Assembly (NCBI RefSeq): GCF_003788585.1
Contig: NZ_AYKG01000014.1
Coordinates: 1-59,062, forward strand
DNA: 59,062 nucleotides
From: Salinisphaera japonica YTM-1
Lineage (GTDB): Bacteria > Pseudomonadota > Gammaproteobacteria > Nevskiales > Salinisphaeraceae
Reading direction: 5' to 3'
The notes beneath the pieces were generated by a model. It made no database searches and was not told the DNA's origin. It saw nothing but the letters and a program-made list of their open reading frames with translations. This document shows, piece after piece, positions 27,660 through 36,402 of the stretch. Positions within the stretch are counted from its first letter, which is position 1, and each line of letters starts with the position of its first letter. The position numbers were made by a program, and so were the translations under genes.

Positions 27660-27963
27660 GCCCGCGCGGGGCCTGCACTGGCCGCTTAACAGCCGGTGCA
27701 GGCCAAAGCGGGCCGTACCCGGTCGAGAAAAAAATGGAACGACAACCGGCCATTACGTGTCGGCCCTCTATTGTCGGCAGGGTTATAGCAAGCAAAAGCA
27801 GTGCGAATACTTAAGATTCGCCTACGCAAAGCCGCTGTATAACCGCCGCTGCGTATTTAATCCAGCAATGGGCCGGTTAACTAAATTCACCGCCCGACGA
27901 TGTTAAGAAACCGTGGTCTGTCCCTGAGGGTTCTCTATTGCGAGGGTTCCGCTGTGGGTTCCC
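27660..27963. other. AT-rich left border of the island
   Basis: A hairpin (GGCCTGCACTGGC pairing with GCCGGTGCAGGCC, about 27670-27703) follows the MDR gene but lacks a T-run. Beyond about 27720 base composition falls sharply and stays low to about 30470. No ORF, integrase or tRNA attachment site is visible. Confidence 0.5.
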
Positions 27964-28842
27964 TTAGCTGGCTCGCCTCAAGAGTTGCTCTGTTTCGTCC
28001 GGCACTACCACGCCGTCTGGGTATATTAGGATTTCTTTCCCCTTACGCCGTTCGTATGCGCTATACGCCAAGTCGAATGTTATTTGATTCTGGCTTTCGT
28101 AGAGATGCGCAATTTCTTCGACATTATCGTAAGTCATTATCCATTTATGCGGATAAGGACGTTCGAGATATTGCGCTAACGCCCCGTGTTGATCCGGGGA
28201 AAATTGGTTAAGGTAAAGTTCACCACCTTTTATATAGTAAGGCGGATCTAAATATAAAAAATACTGCTCCTGTGCATAGCCGTTAGGTTGCCTTAGAGAT
28301 TCTAATAAGGCCAAACCATCGAGATTCTGGACATCGATTCGATCGGCGTACATAGACACGTGCCTTATACGCTTGACGAGATCGGCCCTATTGAATCGAG
28401 CGTCGATTTTATACGCGCCATTCTGCTTATACCCTCCGATTGGCCCAGAGTTATGAATTATTCCGGACCTTGAGGTCCTATTCAGAAAAAAAGTCGCGAA
28501 CCCGAGGGATAAATGGTCGTGCATTTCAGGCTCCAAATAAATTTGGCGCTGTATATACCATTCCTCTACATCCAGCTTCACATTCTGAAGTAATTCTATA
28601 AATTTATCAGCATATTCCGTTATTGCTTTCCAGAACGCGTATATTCTAGGGTCCGCATCGTTAACCAAAATTGACTGGACTCGCTCCGAAAACAAAAGTG
28701 TTAATGCCGCGCCCGCTCCACCGGCATAGGGTTCTACGTAAATTGGATCATCGAAATCATTCGCCTCTAAAGCATTAGCTAAAAACGCAGATAGCTTAGC
28801 TTTCCCACCAGGATACCGTAGAGGACTAAACGCTCTACCCAT
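27964..28842 (-). CDS. D12-class DNA adenine methyltransferase
   Basis: The 292-residue product has the Dam/D12-class order: RYPGGK near the N-terminus (about 8-13), SAM-binding EPYAGGAGA (about 37-45), RTSRSG in the middle and catalytic DPPYY near residue 200. It methylates adenine N6 in a short site that cannot be read from sequence. Its ATG overlaps the stop of the ParB-like gene by one base (TAATG). It is in an AT-rich island. No cognate restriction enzyme is recognisable next to it. Confidence 0.9.
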   Translation of the reverse strand: MGRAFSPLRYPGGKAKLSAFLANALEANDFDDPIYVEPYAGGAGAALTLLFSERVQSILVNDADPRIYAFWKAITEYADKFIELLQNVKLDVEEWYIQRQIYLEPEMHDHLSLGFATFFLNRTSRSGIIHNSGPIGGYKQNGAYKIDARFNRADLVKRIRHVSMYADRIDVQNLDGLALLESLRQPNGYAQEQYFLYLDPPYYIKGGELYLNQFSPDQHGALAQYLERPYPHKWIMTYDNVEEIAHLYESQNQITFDLAYSAYERRKGKEILIYPDGVVVPDETEQLLRRAS

Positions 28843-30311
28843 TACTGCTCTTCATTGGGCTGTTGATCATTGAGAATGACCTCAAGCATTGGAGTTGCTC
28901 TAGACCAAACTTCTCGAAGCTCAGATTCAGTAGGAGTTACGAAACGGTTATGCGCGAATTGGTTGAAGCCATCTATGGTGAGAACGTCAGTTTTATCGCG
29001 ACTAACCAACATGCGCAACGCCTTATAACCATCACCGTTAACGCCCGGTAGCAATCGCTGTTCGCAGACATAACTTATTAAATCCCGAAGCGGCGGCGTC
29101 CAGTCTTTGTTATTGTTTTTTCGTTTCTTATATTGCGGATCGAAATGGTTCACGGCCTGCTGATCCAGTTTTTGCTCAACCAAAAAATTCCATAACCCGA
29201 TATCTAATAGCACGCGCAGCATCACCCCAGTCGAGTTACGTCTGTGAGCAATTGGCATTGCTTTCAGCTCATTAAACACAGCGCGCACTCGATCACTACG
29301 ACTAGTACAAGAAAAGCCGCGCGGAACAATGCTCTTATTAACCCTATTTCTTCTTCGAGGCGCCGGAGAAGGCGAAGCGGGCACCTCCGAAGGCTTGGCT
29401 TCTTTGTTTTCAGGGATCAAAGTAGCTAACGAAAATGTGCCAGCCTCTTGCGCCACGTCGATATCGCTCTCGATCTCTTCAAAATATGTCCGAAAATCTT
29501 CGTCCTTATTTACTCGCCGAGTAAAATTTTTCTCAGTGACAATATCGCTAGTCACCCGCTTCAACACTGCGCGAAACCGATCCAAGTTGACAGTGCCCTC
29601 GAGGTTGCCAATCTCGTCTATGCTAATGCCAAGCGACCTTCTTGCGGTTTTGGACTCAATAAATCTATCGAGTGTAGTGAGCGGAAAGTTGACGGATTCA
29701 ACTTTTGCACGTGTGTCAGATGGATAATCAAGGGTCAAAGCGACACGATAGAGCTGTTCCGAACGCAAATATTCGCGCATTTCTGACGCGCTTTTTCCAG
29801 TCTCTTCTGAAATTTCTTCAACTGTGAGGCCATCTTCCACTAGTTCGCGGTAAAATCTCGCCTGTTGAAGCGCCGTCCAGGGTTTTTTTGCGTAGCCGAT
29901 ATGCAAGTCTGCCAATAGGCCGGCTGCCGTTTGTCTATCGTCGACTATAACTACATCTAATTTCTCTATGGATTGAAGATTCGCGGCTTCGGAGAGACGA
30001 CGATACATAGAGACTTGCCGCTTAGTAAGCGCTAACTCCGGATTCACTAGAAGCTTCATTGCAGACAGCCGACGGTTTCCTTCCACGACGTAATAAAGAC
30101 GCCCTTCTTGCCGAACAATCATTCGTTCATGCAGAAAAAAACCTCGCGAGGCGATTGATTTGGCAATACCAAGAACATCCTCGTTCTCTAGCATCGCTTC
30201 CAGCAGGGCCTGCTGCTTATTTGATCGACGTTCTGGCGGTAGTCGCGGGTTGTTCGGATCTAGCCGAAGACTCCCAAACCGCACCGTCTGTGTTCTAGCT
30301 CTATTTGACAC
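28842..30311 (-). CDS. ParB-like domain protein coupled to a DNA methylase
   Basis: The 489-residue product has an N-terminal ParB/Srx-fold domain (about 10-130) with the hallmark VEGNRRLSAMKLL. A helix-rich segment with a possible HTH (LTVEEISEETGKSASEMREYL) follows. The C-terminal 200 residues are basic and start with a Pro/Arg linker. I do not recognise the C-terminal domain. It is not a chromosomal parB: there is no parA, and codon use is AT-rich. Coupling to the methylase suggests a modification or anti-phage module. It could instead be a prophage regulator. Confidence 0.75.
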   Translation of the reverse strand: MSNRARTQTVRFGSLRLDPNNPRLPPERRSNKQQALLEAMLENEDVLGIAKSIASRGFFLHERMIVRQEGRLYYVVEGNRRLSAMKLLVNPELALTKRQVSMYRRLSEAANLQSIEKLDVVIVDDRQTAAGLLADLHIGYAKKPWTALQQARFYRELVEDGLTVEEISEETGKSASEMREYLRSEQLYRVALTLDYPSDTRAKVESVNFPLTTLDRFIESKTARRSLGISIDEIGNLEGTVNLDRFRAVLKRVTSDIVTEKNFTRRVNKDEDFRTYFEEIESDIDVAQEAGTFSLATLIPENKEAKPSEVPASPSPAPRRRNRVNKSIVPRGFSCTSRSDRVRAVFNELKAMPIAHRRNSTGVMLRVLLDIGLWNFLVEQKLDQQAVNHFDPQYKKRKNNNKDWTPPLRDLISYVCEQRLLPGVNGDGYKALRMLVSRDKTDVLTIDGFNQFAHNRFVTPTESELREVWSRATPMLEVILNDQQPNEEQ

Positions 30312-30467
30312 ACCAACCCCTCGAACTTACCAACTCGCCTGATTCGTTATTAAAAATAGTCTCTAGATATTCAAGACCTTGTGTCGGGAAAATAGGCGGT
30401 AGACCACTATCCCCAACCCAAAATATTTTAACTTTGGTTCGTCTTTTTTATTTATCCAACCGTCGAT

Positions 30468-30767
30468 TTACTTAAAATCAACGGACCGAATCAACTCAAT
30501 GTCTTTCTCGAGCATTTCGTTAGCCAAATCCCCCAACGGAATACCGAGAGCCGCAGCTCGCTCCCTGAGAAAAGCCGTCACATCGCTGTCGAGATAAAGC
30601 GGCGCATTTTCGGTCGAACCGGGACGATAAAACCGGCCACGCTCAGCGCTGCTCCAATCCGCGACCTCGGGGATATCCGACGTATCAATATCGCCACCCG
30701 ACATTGCAGCCGACCGGTTGTGTTCTTGATCGCCAAGATCAGGCTTATCGGTATTGCTTTCGCTCAT
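30468..30767 (-). CDS. brnA: BrnA-type antitoxin
   Basis: The 99-residue product has a disordered acidic N-terminus. The BrnA DNA-binding region follows (PLYLDSDVTAFLRERAAALGIPLGDLANEML), a ribbon-helix-helix-like fold. BrnA neutralises BrnT and represses the operon. It starts 13 bases after the brnT stop, giving the usual toxin-first order of this family. An upstream extension of the frame runs into brnT and was rejected. Confidence 0.8.
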   Translation of the reverse strand: MSESNTDKPDLGDQEHNRSAAMSGGDIDTSDIPEVADWSSAERGRFYRPGSTENAPLYLDSDVTAFLRERAAALGIPLGDLANEMLEKDIELIRSVDFK

Positions 30768-30780
30768 GGCGTGTAGCGCG

Positions 30781-31020
30781 TCACGCTGAGATGATGCGAA
30801 TGACCTCATCATCTTGCCCATCGCGGATGGTGTGGGCAACCAGAACGAGCGCAACGCCGGCAACTTCGCCTATCGTCTGCCAGCGTTGCTCGTCATCGAC
30901 CATACGCTCGGGTTGGCTGAGGACGAGTGGGTCTTCGAAAACACGGCATGCGGTTTCGAAGCCAAGGCCATGTTTACGCCGGTTGGCGTCGTTCTTGGCC
31001 TCGTCCCACTCGAATCGCAC
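30781..31020 (-). CDS. brnT: BrnT-type ribonuclease toxin
   Basis: The 79-residue product matches BrnT: FEWDEAKNDANRRKHGLGFETA, then VFEDPLVL, and a conserved Arg/His-rich beta core (GEVAGVALVLVAHTI). BrnT is a RelE-like ribonuclease that stops translation. The start is GTG, only six bases after the nrdB stop codon, so nrd transcription may read into it. The very C-terminus is short compared with typical members (REAxxxE end not seen). Confidence 0.8.
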   Translation of the reverse strand: MRFEWDEAKNDANRRKHGLGFETACRVFEDPLVLSQPERMVDDEQRWQTIGEVAGVALVLVAHTIRDGQDDEVIRIISA

Positions 31021-31026
31021 GGCGAA

Positions 31027-32223
31027 TCAATCCCAGCTAAGTGCCCCACCACTCTGATACTCAATCACCCGAGTCTCAAAGAAGTTCTTCTCCTTGTTGA
31101 GGTCCATCATCTCGCTCATCCACGGGAACGGGTTTTCTGCACCCGGATAGAGTTCGGCCAAGCCGATCTGGCTGCAGCGACGATTGGCGATGAATTTCAT
31201 GTATTCGTCGAACATGCCGGCGTTCAGGCCGAGCACGCCGCGGGGCATGGTGTCGTGGGCGGATTCGATTTCGAGGTGCATGGCCTCGTCGATCTTGGCC
31301 CGCATTTCTTCCTGGAACGCTTCGGTCCAGAGGTGCGGGTTTTCGATCTTGATCTGGTTGATGACGTCGATGCCGAAGTTCAGGTGCATGGACTCGTCGC
31401 GCATGATGTATTGCACTTGCTCGGCGGTGCCGGTCATCTTGTTGCGACGGCCAAAGCTCAGGAACTGCACGAAGCCGGCATAGAACCAGATGCCTTCGAA
31501 GATGCAGTAGAAGGCGATTAGATCACGCAGGAAGATCTGGTCGTTTTCGGGGGTGCCGGTCTTGAAGTCCGGGTCGGACAGCGACTGCGTGAACTGCATG
31601 GCCCAGGAGGCCTTGTTGTGCACGCTGGGCAGCTCGCGGTACATGTTGAAGATCTCGCCCTCGTCGAGGTTCAGCGATTCAACGATGTACTGGAAGCAGT
31701 GGCCATGCACGGCTTCCTCAAAGGCCTGGCGCAGCAGGTACTGGCGGCATTCGGGGTTGGTGAGGTGCTTGTAGATGCCCAGCACCAGGTTGTTGGCCAC
31801 CAGCGACTCGGAGGACGAGAAGAAGCCGAAGCCGCGCTTGAGGATCTCACGCTCGTCGTCGGTGAGGCCGTTCGGGTCTTGCCAGGTGGCAATGTCTGCG
31901 GCCATGTTCACTTCCTGCGGCATCCAGTGGTTGGCGCAGGCGTTCAAGTACTTTTCCCAGGCCCAGGTGTACTTGAAGGGCACGAGCTGGTTCACGTCGG
32001 CGCGGCAGTTGATGATGGCTTTTTCATCCACCGAGACGCGGTTACCGCCGAGCTCGACTTGCTCCAGGCCGGTGACGGCTTCGCCGTCGTCGGCCTGTTG
32101 CGGGGCTGCCGGCTGCTTGTCCAGCGCGTGCGGGTCGGGCGTGGCGCCGGCCGGGTTGGGGTTGGTCGAGGCGCCCGGGTTGCTCGGGGTGCCCTGTCGC
32201 GGGGTGTCTTCGAAGTCGAGCAT
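31027..32223 (-). CDS. nrdB: ribonucleotide reductase R2, class Ic-like
   Basis: The 398-residue product has a Pro/Ala-rich disordered N-terminus of about 50 residues and then the R2 helical bundle. The metal ligands are E139, E170, H173, E243, E277 and H280. The position of the radical tyrosine (H173+4) is Phe177, in [10 protein letters not shown], and the first ligand is Glu, not Asp. Both are diagnostic of the Mn/Fe class Ic enzymes known from Chlamydia. The radical must therefore be stored on the metal centre. It lies 95 bases downstream of nrdA in the same operon. Confidence 0.92.
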   Translation of the reverse strand: MLDFEDTPRQGTPSNPGASTNPNPAGATPDPHALDKQPAAPQQADDGEAVTGLEQVELGGNRVSVDEKAIINCRADVNQLVPFKYTWAWEKYLNACANHWMPQEVNMAADIATWQDPNGLTDDEREILKRGFGFFSSSESLVANNLVLGIYKHLTNPECRQYLLRQAFEEAVHGHCFQYIVESLNLDEGEIFNMYRELPSVHNKASWAMQFTQSLSDPDFKTGTPENDQIFLRDLIAFYCIFEGIWFYAGFVQFLSFGRRNKMTGTAEQVQYIMRDESMHLNFGIDVINQIKIENPHLWTEAFQEEMRAKIDEAMHLEIESAHDTMPRGVLGLNAGMFDEYMKFIANRRCSQIGLAELYPGAENPFPWMSEMMDLNKEKNFFETRVIEYQSGGALSWD

Positions 32224-32318
32224 GACGGTGTCCTTGTTCGAGTCTTTCGTTAAATACGATGTTCGTTGGCGGCTGGACGACGGCGCGTTTCAGGCGCCGC
32301 CGCCCAGCGTCGGGCGCG

Positions 32319-35300
32319 CTACTGGCAGGCCTCGCAGTCCGGATCGTCAATGGCACAGGCCATCGGGGCGACGGGTGCGGCGGCCGGGGCCGGGCTTTTT
32401 GCGCTGGCCGTAGGTGCTGCGCTGGCGCCGTTGGCCGCTTGGCCGTTCGTGGCACCGCCATTGCTGCCGGCGGCCGGGCTGCCGCCGTTCGAGCCACCGG
32501 CCACGTGACCGCCGCCGGAGCCTTTGCCGCCGTTGGCCACGGCATTGAGGCGATGATCCGAGATGGTGGATTTCTCGGTATGCGTGGCGCCCATGGTGCG
32601 CAGGTAGTACGTGGTCTTGAGGCCTTTCTTCCAGGCGAACTTGTAGAGTTCGTCCAGCTTGCGGCCCGAGGGCTCGGCCATGTAGAGGTTCAGGCTCTGG
32701 GCCTGGTCCAGCCATTTCTGGCGACGCGAGCCGGACTCGACCAGCCAGCGCGGGTCGATCTCGAAGGCACACTTGTAGAGCACCTTGAGCTCGTCCGGGA
32801 TGCGATCGATGGCCTGCACGGAACCGTCGTAGTATTTCAGATCGTTGGCCATGACCTGATCCCACAGGCCGCGCTCCTTCAAGTCATCCACGAGATACGG
32901 GTTGACCACGGTGAACTCGCCCGACAGGTTCGATTTGACGTACAGGTTCTGATACGTCGGCTCGATGGACTGGCTCACGCCCGTGATATTGGCGATGGTC
33001 GCGGTGGGCGCGATGGCCATGCAGTTGGAGTTACGCATGCCGACCTGCTGTACGCGGGCCCGCAGGGTGTCCCAATCCAGCGTCTGCGACTCGTCCTGGT
33101 CGAGATATTCCGCGCCGCGGTTGTCGCGCAGCAGCTTGATGGAATCGATCGGCAGAACGCCCTGATCCCAGAGGCTGCCCTGGAACGTGCTGTAGGCGCC
33201 GCGTTCTTCGGCCAGGTTGGTCGAGGCCTGGATGGCGTAGTAGCTGATCTGCTCCATGGAGCGATCGGCGAACTCGACGGCCTGGTCGGATTCGTAGGGC
33301 AGTTTCAGCTTGTAAAGCGCGTCCTGAAAGCCCATGAGGCCCATGCCCACCGGGCGGTGACGCAGGTTGGAGTCTCGCGCGGTTTTCACGCTGTAGTAGT
33401 TGTACTCGATGACGTTATCGAGCATGCGCATGGCGGTGTTGATCGTGGCCTGCAGCTTGTCGGTGTTCAAGACACCGTTCTCGATATGCTGCGGCAGGTT
33501 GATCGAACCCAGATTGCAGACCGCGATTTCCTTGCCCGGCTCGGTGTTGAGCGTGATCTCGGTGCACAGGTTGGAGCTGTGTACGACACCCTTGTGCTGC
33601 TGCGGGCTGCGCAGGTTGCACGGGTCCTTGAACGTGAACCACGGGTGGCCCGTTTCGAACAGCATGGATAGCATCTTGCGCCACAGAGTGACGGCCTGGA
33701 TGGTCTTATAGTTCGTGATCTCGCCGCGCGCGGCCTTGGCCTCATAGGCCTCGTAGGCCTCTTGGAAGGCGCGGCCGGTCAGATCGTGCAGCTCGGGCAC
33801 GTCGTTGGGCGAGAACAGGGTCCACGGCTCGTCGTTCAGGACACGCTTGACGAACAGATCCGGGATCCAGTTCGCGGTGTTCATGTCGTGGCAGCGCCGA
33901 CGATCGTCGCCGGTGTTCTTGCGCAGGTCGAGGAATTCCTCGATGTCCTTGTGCCAGGACTCGAGATAGGCACAGACCGCGCCCTTGCGCTTACCGCCCT
34001 GGTTCACGGCGACGGCCGTGTCGTTGACGACCTTCAGAAACGGCACCACGCCCTGGCTTTTGCCGTTGGTGCCCTTGATGTGGGCGCCCATGGCGCGTAC
34101 CGGCGTCCAGTCGTTGCCCAGGCCGCCGGCGAATTTGGACAGCAGCGCATTGTCCTGCACCGCCTCGTAGATGCCATGTAGATCATCGTCCACGGAGGTC
34201 AGATAGCAGCTCGAGAGCTGCGGGCGCAGGGTGCCGGAGTTGAACAGCGTGGGCGTGCTGCTCATGAAATCGAACGAGGAGAGCAGCTTGTAGAACTCGA
34301 TGGCTTTTTCTTCGCGCTCGATTTCGTTGATCGCCAGGCCCATGGCCACGCGCATGTAGAACGCCTGCGGCAGCTCGAAGCGGGTCGCATCGTGATGGAT
34401 GAAGTAACGATCGTAGAGTGTCTGCAGGCCCAGGTAGGTGAACTCCAGATCGCGATCGGCGATCAGAGCATTGCCCAGCTGCTCGAGGTCATACTCGGCC
34501 AGACGCGGATCCAGCAGCTCGTGATGCACGGCGCGATGGATATAGTTGGCGAAATAGGTCGCGTACTGCCCGCGCATCTCGGCGTGCGTGGCGTACTCGA
34601 CCTGGCCATCGGCCAGGAACGTCAGCGCCTCGTGGCGCAGCTTGTCCATGAGCAGGCGCGCGGCGGTGCTGCCGTAGTTGGGCTCGGCTTCCAGACGCTG
34701 ACGGGCCGACAGGATGAGTGCTGTGGACAGCTCGTCTTCGGTGATGCCGTCGTAGGCGTTTTTCAGCGTGTCGTCGAACACGGTCTGTGCGTTCACGCCG
34801 TCGATGCCTTCACAGGCTTCGGCGATCACACGCTGCAGACGATCCCGATCAAGCGCGGCAGATTGACCGTTCTTGAAGTTGACCTGAATATCAGCGGCCG
34901 GGGCGGCGGCGGGCTGGCCGGTTTCGGCTGTCTTGGCCGCGCGCTCGTGGGCACGCTCTTCGCGATAGAGCACGTAGGAACGAGCCACCTTGTGCTCACC
35001 CGAGCGCATCAAGGCCAGCTCGACGTAGTCCTGGATGTCCTCGATGTGCACGGCACCACCGCCGGGCAGGCTGCGCGTCACACCCTGGACGACCTGCTCG
35101 GTGATGTTCTTCACGGTCTGGCGGATACGGCTTGAGGCCGCACCCTGCTGGCCTTCCACGTCGATGAAGGCCTTGGTGACGGCCAGCTCGATTTTGGAGG
35201 CATCGAACGGCGTGACCTTGCCGTTGCGACGGATGACCTTGTGCGAGCCCGGCTGCGTGGCCGCCAGGGCCGCGCCCTGGCTGGGCGGGTTGCTGGCCTG

Positions 35301-35342
35301 CGGGCGGTGTTCCGTGCGCTCCGATACCTGTGTGTCTGCCAT
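32319..35342 (-). CDS. nrdA: ribonucleotide reductase R1 (alpha subunit)
   Basis: The 1007-residue product reduces ribonucleoside diphosphates. An N-terminal ATP-cone (HKVIRRNGKVTPFD) is followed by a second, divergent cone-like region (about 180-280). The ten-stranded barrel carries SSCYL and NLCTEI (redox and radical cysteines). Near the C-terminus a Gly/Ser/Asn/Ala/Pro-rich linker of about 60 residues leads to the thioredoxin-reducible tail CEACQ. GGGAG precedes the ATG at 35342. The frame continues upstream into the promoter region. Regulation is probably by NrdR and DnaA sites upstream. Confidence 0.95.
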   Translation of the reverse strand: MADTQVSERTEHRPQASNPPSQGAALAATQPGSHKVIRRNGKVTPFDASKIELAVTKAFIDVEGQQGAASSRIRQTVKNITEQVVQGVTRSLPGGGAVHIEDIQDYVELALMRSGEHKVARSYVLYREERAHERAAKTAETGQPAAAPAADIQVNFKNGQSAALDRDRLQRVIAEACEGIDGVNAQTVFDDTLKNAYDGITEDELSTALILSARQRLEAEPNYGSTAARLLMDKLRHEALTFLADGQVEYATHAEMRGQYATYFANYIHRAVHHELLDPRLAEYDLEQLGNALIADRDLEFTYLGLQTLYDRYFIHHDATRFELPQAFYMRVAMGLAINEIEREEKAIEFYKLLSSFDFMSSTPTLFNSGTLRPQLSSCYLTSVDDDLHGIYEAVQDNALLSKFAGGLGNDWTPVRAMGAHIKGTNGKSQGVVPFLKVVNDTAVAVNQGGKRKGAVCAYLESWHKDIEEFLDLRKNTGDDRRRCHDMNTANWIPDLFVKRVLNDEPWTLFSPNDVPELHDLTGRAFQEAYEAYEAKAARGEITNYKTIQAVTLWRKMLSMLFETGHPWFTFKDPCNLRSPQQHKGVVHSSNLCTEITLNTEPGKEIAVCNLGSINLPQHIENGVLNTDKLQATINTAMRMLDNVIEYNYYSVKTARDSNLRHRPVGMGLMGFQDALYKLKLPYESDQAVEFADRSMEQISYYAIQASTNLAEERGAYSTFQGSLWDQGVLPIDSIKLLRDNRGAEYLDQDESQTLDWDTLRARVQQVGMRNSNCMAIAPTATIANITGVSQSIEPTYQNLYVKSNLSGEFTVVNPYLVDDLKERGLWDQVMANDLKYYDGSVQAIDRIPDELKVLYKCAFEIDPRWLVESGSRRQKWLDQAQSLNLYMAEPSGRKLDELYKFAWKKGLKTTYYLRTMGATHTEKSTISDHRLNAVANGGKGSGGGHVAGGSNGGSPAAGSNGGATNGQAANGASAAPTASAKSPAPAAAPVAPMACAIDDPDCEACQ

Positions 35343-35440
35343 GTCTGCTCCCGAGAAGATGGGTGGCGCGCCGCTTTGATCGCGGTGTCCTGCGGTGGCC
35401 GAACGACGTATGACGACGCCGGCCGGTGCGTTGGTTGCTA

Positions 35441-35468
35441 AAGATACCCCACTAGATGCTGTGGTCAA
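35441..35468 (-). promoter_or_regulatory. predicted nrdA promoter
   Basis: Read leftward: -35 TTGACC (35463-35468), a 16-base spacer, -10 TATCTT (35441-35446). It sits about 100 bases before the nrdA ATG. The first NrdR-like box covers the spacer and the edge of the -35, as expected for a repressor site. Confidence 0.6.
35449..35464. promoter_or_regulatory. NrdR-like box 1
   Basis: CCACTAGATGCTGTGG is a near-palindrome matching the NrdR box pattern (CAC-T-A-x-AT-x-x-TGTG). It overlaps the predicted nrdA promoter. Confidence 0.7.
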
Positions 35469-35490
35469 TCCCCGGTATTTATCGCCTGAA

Positions 35491-35506
35491 TCACTACATG
35501 TTGTGC
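35491..35506. promoter_or_regulatory. NrdR-like box 2
   Basis: TCACTACATGTTGTGC closely matches box 1 and the NrdR consensus. The start-to-start distance to box 1 is 42 bases, four helical turns, so both boxes face the same side of the helix. Confidence 0.7.
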
Positions 35507-35535
35507 CGACGCCCGCTCATCAAGGTGCATAACAC

Positions 35536-35557
35536 TGTGGATAAACTCGGTGGATAA
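35536..35557 (-). promoter_or_regulatory. tandem DnaA boxes upstream of nrdA
   Basis: TGTGGATAA at 35536-35544 is an exact DnaA box on the complementary strand (TTATCCACA). GGTGGATAA at 35549-35557 differs at one position. E. coli nrdAB also has DnaA boxes upstream. The remaining stretch to 35879 holds no gene. Confidence 0.65.
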
Positions 35558-35879
35558 CTGCGTGGCGGCGCTTCTGCAAAGGCTTTGCGCCGTCGCCGAT
35601 AAAACCGCCACCGGCACACCGCGGCCCGCAGGTGTTGTGTCTGACACACCTGCCCAAGCGCCGACGAGCGATAAACGACCCGCTACCGATGGGGGCGCGC
35701 AGATGGCTGTTCTGGCAAGCCTTTGGCCGATGGCGCCGCCGCCCGCGGGGGTGGCGATGAAATTTGCCTAAAGCAGCACGCGCGCTGATAGCACGATGTT
35801 GCAAGCCAAGCGGCGCGCACGGGGCACGAATCATTGACTGGAGTGGCCTGACGCGCGTTAACAAGCCACAATCGCCGGC

Positions 35880-36389
35880 ATGGATATCATCGTGATTCGC
35901 CACGGCATTGCGCTCGATGCCGCAACCGCCCACGGCATGGGCCTGTCCGATACCGAGCGCCCGTTGACGGCTCAAGGCGAGCGCGCCACGCGGGCAGCGG
36001 CCATCGGGCTGCGCAAGCTCCTGGCCGATATGCCGGTCGACGACATTCTGACCAGTCCGCTACTGCGCGCTCGCCAAACGGCCGCGCTGATCGCGCCCTA
36101 TCTGGATGACGCACCGGTGGACCAGGCCGATGTGCTGGCCCCGCCGGTGGATATGGGCGCGCTGGATGGCTGGCTGCATACCCACTTCGGCGAGCGGCGC
36201 GTGGTGCTGGTCGGCCACGAACCGGACCTGGCGACCTGGGTGTCGTGGAGCCTGACGCGCAAGCGCGACCGGCTGCTGGCTTTCCAGCGCGCCGGCGCCG
36301 CCCTGCTGGAGTTCCCCGGCGCCCCCGAAGGCGGCACGGGCACCCTGCGCTGGCTAATGACCGGCGCCCAGCTGCGCCAGATGGGTTAG
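35880..36389 (+). CDS. sixA: phosphohistidine phosphatase SixA-like
   Basis: The 169-residue product has the histidine-phosphatase RHG motif at residues 7-9, a TSPLLRARQTA segment with the second catalytic Arg, and VGHEPDLA with the second His. The size matches SixA, which removes phosphate from phosphohistidine proteins such as NPr or HPt domains. It is followed 13 bases later by a flavoprotein gene on the same strand. Confidence 0.85.
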   Translation: MDIIVIRHGIALDAATAHGMGLSDTERPLTAQGERATRAAAIGLRKLLADMPVDDILTSPLLRARQTAALIAPYLDDAPVDQADVLAPPVDMGALDGWLHTHFGERRVVLVGHEPDLATWVSWSLTRKRDRLLAFQRAGAALLEFPGAPEGGTGTLRWLMTGAQLRQMG

Positions 36390-36402
36390 CCGGCCGGTCG
36401 TC

